NCBI GenBank assembly: GCA_009829735.1
Contig: CM020618.1
Coordinates: 18,461,346 to 18,525,345, forward strand
Reading direction: 5' to 3'
Origin: Pyropia yezoensis
Taxonomy: Eukaryota > Rhodophyta > Bangiophyceae > Bangiales > Bangiaceae
Length of the DNA: 64,000 nucleotides
The notes beneath the pieces are model-generated. The model had not been told where the DNA came from. It worked only from the letters and a program-made list of their open reading frames with translations, and made no database searches. The translations under genes were made by a program, and so were the position numbers. Position 1 is the stretch's first letter. Every line of letters starts with the position of its first letter. Below are positions 59,901-64,000 of this stretch, in pieces.

Positions 59901-61089
59901 CCCGGCGATGAGATCCAGCCCGGTATGGTTGCATGTGCACTGGTTTGGCATCTGGCTTGAGTTGAATCCGGTGTAGGGTGGCGTCCATCTTGCCCAGCTC
60001 TCCGGACCACAGGTGCCGATATTCCTGGAGAAGCTTCTCCAGTGCCTCCTTCAAGTCGGGAGGGACGTTTTCTTGGTTGACCTTCGGCATCCCGGGCGGT
60101 GCTTGTTCGGGCTTCGGATTAGTACGGCCAGCCTGCTCTTGTTCCGGAGATACGTCTAAGGCCGTCAAGTTGGATGCCAGCTCTTGTTGCAGGTTGAAGA
60201 GGTCTTCCTTGCTCATGGCGCGGGCGGACCCCCGGTAAGGCTCTGCTGTACCAACTCGAGTGCCCTTGGCGAGGGTTATTGGCTTCCGGCTCACGTTGAC
60301 GATCAGCACCGAGAACGGGGTGTGCCTCTCCACCTTCTTGTGATGTCCGTGGGCTAGGTATAATCGGTGTTTCGCCAGAAATTCCTTGCGTCCGTAGATC
60401 AGGCATTGACCTGCAGTCCGGGTCGTGACTTGAACCTTGGTCTCCGAGCGAGGAGGTAGGAGCACCGGTTTGATGAGGGTCAAGGTAGAGGGTGGGATGC
60501 GTTCCTTCTGGTTCTTGGCCACACGAACCTTGGTGTCTAGGTGCTCCAGCACTGGTGACACAAACCCATGGTTGAACTGCACCTTTCCTTCTCCGGGTAG
60601 GATGCTCTTGACATGCTGCTTCTGGAAGTCCCAGCCTAGGATGAGGGGGACTGATAAGGTCTTGACTACTAGAAAGGGAAAAAGCATTGGTTCATTGTTG
60701 ACATAGATGGCGACGGGAAGACGGCCAAGCGGTCGTAGGGTTTGACCTGATGCGTCTACAATATGGGTTCTGGTAGGCGCTCTCCAGGCATGTCGACGCC
60801 AGCCCGGAGGTAACAGGTTCTCAGTGATGACGCTTGGTCCGGCTCCCGTGTCGACCACCGGCGTAACAGCTTGGGGGAGGCTATCCCCCACACGCATACG
60901 AGCATTAATCTTGAGGTTTTCCTTACGCAGGACGAGCAAGGTCCCCTTGAACAAACAGGGTGTCCAGGCGGCTACCGGTTGAGCAGGTAACTGCCGTCCT
61001 TTCTCCCGGCACGCAAGGGGAGAACAGGTAGAAGTACCCTGCCATTGGAGATTCGGGAAGACACTTGGGGAGAGCGCCTGCCCTACTCG
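56995..61089 (-). CDS. pol: Pol polyprotein: protease, reverse transcriptase, RNase H, integrase, chromodomain
   Basis: Numbered from the codon at 60954, motifs run in order: aspartic protease DTG at 35-37 (VVDTGAGPS); reverse transcriptase with YLDD at 490-493; RNase H acids Asp642, Glu682 or Glu684, and Asp709; integrase zinc residues His862, His869, Cys899 and Cys902; integrase triad Asp931, Asp991 and Glu1027 (DD35E); and a C-terminal chromodomain at about 1226-1272 (LYLRVRWFGFNPADDTWEP). This order defines Ty3/gypsy, and the chromodomain the chromovirus branch, which targets chromatin marks. No ATG opens the frame; it is open back to 61110, overlapping gag by 28 bases, so Pol is probably made by -1 frameshifting at 61089-61095. 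No stops inside. Confidence 0.97.
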   Translation of the reverse strand, partial: RVGQALSPSVFPNLQWQGTSTCSPLACREKGRQLPAQPVAAWTPCLFKGTLLVLRKENLKINARMRVGDSLPQAVTPVVDTGAGPSVITENLLPPGWRRHAWRAPTRTHIVDASGQTLRPLGRLPVAIYVNNEPMLFPFLVVKTLSVPLILGWDFQKQHVKSILPGEGKVQFNHGFVSPVLEHLDTKVRVAKNQKERIPPSTLTLIKPVLLPPRSETKVQVTTRTAGQCLIYGRKEFLAKHRLYLAHGHHKKVERHTPFSVLIVNVSRKPITLAKGTRVGTAEPYRGSARAMSKEDLFNLQQELASNLTALDVSPEQEQAGRTNPKPEQAPPGMPKVNQENVPPDLKEALEKLLQEYRHLWSGELGKMDATLHRIQLKPDAKPVHMQPYRAGSHRRDEIEKQVNKMLKMDVIEPSDGEWAFPVVVVPKPGGHFRFCVDYRRLNEMTVKDVYPIPRMDDCLDFLGDATLFSTLDCNAGYWQIPLADEDKDKTTFTCHLGLFRCKRLPFGLTNAPATFQRAIDIILSGLRWRTCLVYLDDIIVFSKTPAEHLEHLREVLALLSKAGVTLKAEKCHLFETEVEYLGHVLSPGELRVNEKNIKALRHARQPKTQTELKSFLGMCNVYRRFVRDYARIARPLTKLTSKKLPAQLPVFDEKQTAAFEELKKRLTTTPVLALPKREGQFVLETDACGVQVGCSLLQQQPDGHFLPVGYYSRVLTPAEKNYSTTERECLAVVWACFLLRPYLEGQEFLIRTDHASLRWLLCMDSSQGRVARWRLRLSEFKYKVCTRAGREHHCADTMSRLETPAADTGPIPEEIPCFILPNVGRGWHAPLYETPDAHQPVTIHRMLEAQLTDPQCLELRHQMDLNRNSRFSESTDGLLVRVSPFDGATQVYVPRSLRADILRLEHSSPQAGHPGINRMYASMRRHYYWETMASDVHKCLEACISCARNRLSQRKKTSKLRLFPAAEPFASLSMDILGPLPETSSGNIYLLIICDRFSKFTRAIPLRTITALDVTSAFCEYWIAAYGPPDSVLTDNGPQFASLFFQGVCDLMGIKNLYTTTYHPQTNGQVERFNRTLVDMLRHYVEEHQEDWDELLAVLTLAYNSRVHRTTGVAPLDFVTPRRLTNFSLERIPDGLQPALKSGPKAKDEFLEQLKLLLPRVKESISKTQERYKRDYDKGVREKNKELGGGDWVFVDNHSKTRGKLDSKTDGPYEILNTDGWTFLLDVDGSPYRVSSDHVTRAPPPSQRDLTRRKRTAIPWLSPEEGREYAYVKFVDHAWRDGRLYLRVRWFGFNPADDTWEPSNRLPIADVCAYTRRNGIEGTPMARAGKILESDTEEDQEDGANQDPRDETSSPATDAEQED

Positions 61090-62843
61090 TTTCCCGGGTC
61101 CGAGGAGTCCTTAGAGGTTTCGGTCTCCAGGTCAAAGTCCGTAGGAGCTTCCCTTGCCAGAGCCTCCGTGATGCTCTGTAAGGTTGCCACTCGGATGGCA
61201 TGTACCTGTGCCTTGTCCATCTTGGAGGGTGCCCGCCGGTCAGCCCAGTTGACCGCCTTTGCAAACACCAGTCCTTGACGCTTGAGTTTCTCCTGGAGAT
61301 CCTTGGGAATGGTCGGGCACTGGTAGGACATATGATCCTCCTTCTGGCAGAGCCAGCAAGACCGGAATCGCTGGTTCCTGATCTGCTTGGGGGCGACCAG
61401 GGAAGGTTGCTCCTTAGAAACGAAGCCGCCCCACTTGTCCCTTGACTCCATGGGTGAGGCCTCGCCAACTGCGAGTACCGGTACAGGGTTATCACCTCCC
61501 TTATACTTGTCGGGTCCGGGACGAACTCGCGACAACGGCTTGGGAGTTGATACCATAGGAGCCTGGAGGGCCTTGGCTTGCCGGTGCTTGCCCTGGGTGT
61601 AGGCCATCAACTGCTGGAAGGTATGTTCTTGATGTTCCTGGTTGTAGTTCTCCGCATCCACTTGAAGATATTCAGGAAGCCCCTCCGAGAAGATCATCTT
61701 GAGCCTGTCCTCAGGGTAAACGTTGCCACAAGCATCGCTCATCTCCCGGACACGACGGGCGAACGCCTCTGGAGTCTCTTGTCTCTCCATGGTTGCCCGG
61801 TTCAGCCTACCGACTGCCTTACGCAGGGAGTCCGCGTCTGCGTAGTTGGACAGGAGCCAGTTGACCGCCTCCGGATAACTCGCGACGGTACGTCCAACAA
61901 TGTGCCCGGCAGAGTCTGGTAGAACCTGTGCAAACCGCTGTTCCGCTTCTCCGGTCATGAAGTTAATCAGGAGATAGAGAGCCTTGCCCTCGGACACATC
62001 GTTGTCATTGCATGCCTTGACAAACCGGCGCAGGAAGGCAAAGATAAGCGCCGGTTTCTTCCCGGAAAACTTAGGATGTCCCCCAAAACTCGGCTGCATT
62101 CGCCGGCTCAGGGATGCCATCTTCTTGGCCATCTTCCGGGTGTAACCTTGGTCTTGGTTCTCCAGCCGGTAGTTACCCCAATACGTGACCTTGTTCAGGG
62201 TGGCATCTCCCACTTGGTGGGCAGGGAAGTCGAACTCGACTAGCCTGCGCCGGGTAGGACCGGGAGATGCATCCCAGTCATATCCCTCCTCAGAGCTGGA
62301 GGAACTGGTCTCGCTGGTGCTAGAGCGACGGCGACGACGCCGACGCCTACGGCTGCTCCGGTTACCGGTCTTGGAGCTCCCCGCCCCATAGGACGCAAGG
62401 GGAGGAAAAGCTTGGCCGGTCCCAGGAGTCGAAGTCTCAGGAAGACCCGTAGAACCAGTCATAGCGGTGCCTCTGGCACTGCCAGTGCCCACAGGAAGAG
62501 GTGTATACACCCAGCTGCCATGTGTGGGTCCAGGAGTAAACACACCAGGGGCTATCCCTGGAGGTTGAAGAGTAGAACCGACAGGAGGGAGACATCTGCT
62601 GCGAGCGGACTCGAACGCCGTTGACCCCGGGGTGGCTCCCACAGGAGGAACAGCCGGAGGAACGGGAGCAGGCGGTACTTGGCCGCCTGTAGACTCCAGT
62701 CCCCTACCGGATGTCACGCCCAGGTCTGCTTCACCCGTAGGGAGAACGCCGGGTTGGGCACCGTCCCCCGCGGTGACCAGGGATGCGTCAAGGGACGCGG
62801 GGTCTACCCCTTCGGGCACCGTCGTGCCAGGGAGGGTAGCCAT
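61083..62843 (-). CDS. gag: Gag polyprotein with CCHC zinc knuckle
   Basis: From the ATG at 62843 (MATLPGTTVPEG, context CCAACATGG) the protein has 586 residues. Residues 1-150 are Pro/Gly/Thr-rich; a run of nine arginines lies at 165-173, followed by Ser-rich acid; 205-425 is the capsid-like retrotransposon Gag domain (YLLINFMTGEAEQRFAQVL; PEAFARRVREMSD); the nucleocapsid zinc knuckle CWLCQKEDHMSYQC (Cys496, Cys499, His504, Cys509) has exact C-x2-C-x4-H-x4-C spacing. Gag forms the virus-like particle and packages RNA. The frame is also open upstream to a GTG at 62966, but no ATG is there. The stop at 61083-61085 is preceded by the slippery site. Confidence 0.95.
   Translation of the reverse strand: MATLPGTTVPEGVDPASLDASLVTAGDGAQPGVLPTGEADLGVTSGRGLESTGGQVPPAPVPPAVPPVGATPGSTAFESARSRCLPPVGSTLQPPGIAPGVFTPGPTHGSWVYTPLPVGTGSARGTAMTGSTGLPETSTPGTGQAFPPLASYGAGSSKTGNRSSRRRRRRRRRSSTSETSSSSSEEGYDWDASPGPTRRRLVEFDFPAHQVGDATLNKVTYWGNYRLENQDQGYTRKMAKKMASLSRRMQPSFGGHPKFSGKKPALIFAFLRRFVKACNDNDVSEGKALYLLINFMTGEAEQRFAQVLPDSAGHIVGRTVASYPEAVNWLLSNYADADSLRKAVGRLNRATMERQETPEAFARRVREMSDACGNVYPEDRLKMIFSEGLPEYLQVDAENYNQEHQEHTFQQLMAYTQGKHRQAKALQAPMVSTPKPLSRVRPGPDKYKGGDNPVPVLAVGEASPMESRDKWGGFVSKEQPSLVAPKQIRNQRFRSCWLCQKEDHMSYQCPTIPKDLQEKLKRQGLVFAKAVNWADRRAPSKMDKAQVHAIRVATLQSITEALAREAPTDFDLETETSKDSSDPGNE
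61089..61095 (-). promoter_or_regulatory. Putative -1 ribosomal frameshift site GGGAAAC
   Basis: In the gag frame the sequence reads CCG GGA AAC GAG TAG, so G GGA AAC matches the X XXY YYZ rule. A -1 slip re-reads the C at 61089 and enters the pol frame, which is open from 61110 to the end of pol. The site lies one codon before the gag stop. Confidence 0.7.
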
Positions 62844-63030
62844 GTTGGTCTCTTGACAGCCACAGTCCAGTTGCCTGCGTGTCCAAAGATCGCAAGACCA
62901 CAAGAGAGGGGTTGGAGAGCCAGGAATGGGGTTCCCGTGAACGGGTGCAAATAATTCCCAAACCACAGAAAAAGACAGAACAGGAACAACGCAACCGCTG
63001 CTCCCAAATGTCTCTTCTCAAACACTCCAA

Positions 63031-63048
63031 TCCCCTGCTGCTCCACCA
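63031..63048 (-). promoter_or_regulatory. Candidate primer binding site
   Basis: In the sense direction TGGTGGAGCAGCAGGGGA begins five bases after the 5' LTR. TGG is the complement of tRNA CCA ends. I cannot name the tRNA. Confidence 0.4.
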
Positions 63049-63052
63049 AATA

Positions 63053-63624
63053 TGTGGTATAAAACTCGATCCTCTCAGACACGTGTCAATATCCCTCGGG
63101 GGAAAGGGACAGGTAACGCAGAAAGGGGAACTACGAGAATGGTATGCCTGTTGCCTCACGTGCCTGCTCGCAGAGCAAACAGATACGCACGGTAGTGCAC
63201 ACGGGGAAGAGGAAAGCAAACGCGCAGTTGTCTTTTTCCCTGAGGGCGCGGGCCGAGGGCGCCTCGCTGTCCCTCTTAACGTGCATCTGGGGGAACCCCG
63301 GCACGTTGGCCCGGTAGCCCCCCCATAACCCCGAGTGGCCCCGACCCGAGTCTAACCTCGTCAGGTCGGGGGCCACTATCACTACTAATTCTATTCCCAC
63401 TCACTAATCTCACACTCAAATTCTCTCAAATCAAGTCCCTCACAAATATGCAAAAACACATCAGAAATCCCTCTCTCGCGTGTGGATAGCGTAGTCCACC
63501 GCATCCCAGTGCCGGGCACGGGCCACGGCCGCCAACCATCGCCACACGGCGGGCGTGTTCTGGCACCTGGTGCCCTCTGGTTGCAGTCCCGGGTCGGCGC
63601 CAAGTCGGGGCCAGGGATGCTACA
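63053..63624 (-). repeat. 5' LTR (right on the plus strand), 572 bp
   Basis: Same as 53965-54536 with T at 63436 instead of G at 54348. Followed by the target duplication CGTCC at 63625-63629. Confidence 0.97.
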
Positions 63625-63706
63625 CGTCCCCCGCCCACCACTTTCTCGTTCCGTTCTTCTGCGCCGCGGCCGCTCTCCCTGACCCTACACCCTGTCCCCT
63701 GCCTCA

Positions 63707-64000
63707 TTAGTGCCCGCATTGGGTCACCTCGACTTCCACATGAAAGGACACGCCCACCGCGAAGCAAACAATACCCCCCATCGTTGGCGAGGCGGCGGGT
63801 GGCAGCATCTTTGGCGGGACCCCCCCCACGCTGACCCGGCGCCCCCCTCTTGTTGCAGCCACCTCCGCCGTTCCGGCTGCTTCCCAAGCCCCTTCCACGG
63901 CCGCCCTCTGGATGGCGGCCAACCGGGCGCTGCTACGGCGGTCAAGCCGCCGAACCCTCTCTGCCACGATGGTACTCTTGGCAGCGGTGGTGGTGGTCAC
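63707..64000 (-). CDS. Possible 3' end of a gene running off the window
   Basis: An open frame enters from the window edge (first codon GTG, continuing TTTTAAKSTIVAERVRRLDR) and stops at 63707. Residues 8-60 look like a helical Ala/Arg-rich segment (SARLAAIQRAAVEGAWEAAG). A G-run at about 63822-63829 could hide a frame change. No domain is recognised. It lies close to the retrotransposon insertion; whether the insertion affects it is unknown. Confidence 0.25.
   Translation of the reverse strand: MTTTTAAKSTIVAERVRRLDRRSSARLAAIQRAAVEGAWEAAGTAEVAATRGGRRVSVGGVPPKMLPPAASPTMGGIVCFAVGVSFHVEVEVTQCGH

Larger units (their letters stand above)
53965..63624 (-). mobile_element. Ty3/gypsy chromovirus LTR retrotransposon with antisense ORF, 9.66 kb
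   Basis: Identical-length LTRs (572 bp, TG...CA ends) flank an internal region read on the minus strand: gag (62843-61083), then pol in the -1 frame (61089-56995) with protease, reverse transcriptase, RNase H, integrase and chromodomain in that order. The 5-bp target duplication CGTCC flanks both ends (53960-53964 and 63625-63629). LTRs differ at one site seen by eye (54348 G versus 63436 T), so insertion is recent. A plus-strand ORF of 708 codons lies between pol and the 3' LTR. GC is lower than in host genes. All coding frames are open, so it may be active. Confidence 0.97.

Noticed and set aside
60923..61495. 190-codon third-frame ORF over the gag-pol junction
   Set aside because: It bridges the junction in the +1 frame but carries no motif and ends before pol; the -1 frame with a slippery site explains pol expression better.
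1..64000. CRISPR arrays, tRNA and rRNA genes
   Set aside because: No regularly spaced repeats with unique spacers, and no tRNA T-arm or rRNA signature recognised by eye. A tRNAscan run would be decisive.

Overview
The window looks like nuclear DNA of a GC-rich unicellular or algal eukaryote. A bangiophyte red alga (Porphyra/Pyropia type) fits best: very high GC, long poly-Ala, poly-Gly and poly-Pro stretches in proteins, mostly intronless genes with rare short introns of 260-300 bp, and conserved eukaryotic families such as kinesin, presenilin-fold protease, M17 aminopeptidase and Ty3/gypsy chromovirus. The organism is inferred from these traits; no rRNA or organelle marker is present.

Host genes from left to right are: UDP-glucose 4-epimerase (+, 787-1821); signal peptide peptidase (-, 2092-3570); a non-RD protein kinase (+, 6592-9120); a GNAT acetyltransferase with one intron (-, 9695-11318); a CENP-E-like kinesin with two KEN boxes (+, 16955-21265); a copine-like double-C2 protein (+, 29203-30813); a leucyl aminopeptidase with one intron (-, 31392-33531); a type II membrane, probably two-domain glycosyltransferase (+, 34405-36987); an Ala/Arg-rich protein with NUMOD3-like repeats (-, 37223-39091); a membrane-anchored short-chain dehydrogenase (+, 39603-40706); and an Hsp40/DnaJ with a very long tail (-, 41326-44566). 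There is no operon logic. Epimerase, glycosyltransferase and perhaps the dehydrogenase could serve wall-polysaccharide or sugar metabolism, but nothing links them beyond proximity. The DnaJ and GNAT reading frames change at poly-C runs, which points to consensus errors or unstable tracts.

Mobile DNA fills much of the rest. A pogo-like DNA transposon with TA target sites lies at 11686-16382. A 119-bp MITE occurs twice in opposite orientations (21946-22064 and 47433-47551). A degraded 5.75-kb PIF/Harbinger element at 47554-53305 has 28-bp terminal repeats, a broken transposase, a broken SANT/Myb-like partner gene and a GC-rich interior; one MITE copy sits exactly in its TTA target-site duplication. 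At the right, a young 9.66-kb Ty3/gypsy chromovirus lies on the minus strand (53965-63624), with 572-bp LTRs that differ at one base, a CGTCC target-site duplication, gag, and pol in the -1 frame behind a GGGAAAC slippery site.

The most unusual feature is an intact 708-codon ORF on the opposite strand of that retrotransposon, between pol and the 3' LTR. The adjacent LTR carries a TATA box pointing toward it. I recognise no known domain in its product. About 3 kb at 3571-6591, 7 kb at 22067-29202 and 3 kb at 44567-47430 hold no gene I can support and consist largely of GC-rich low-complexity sequence.
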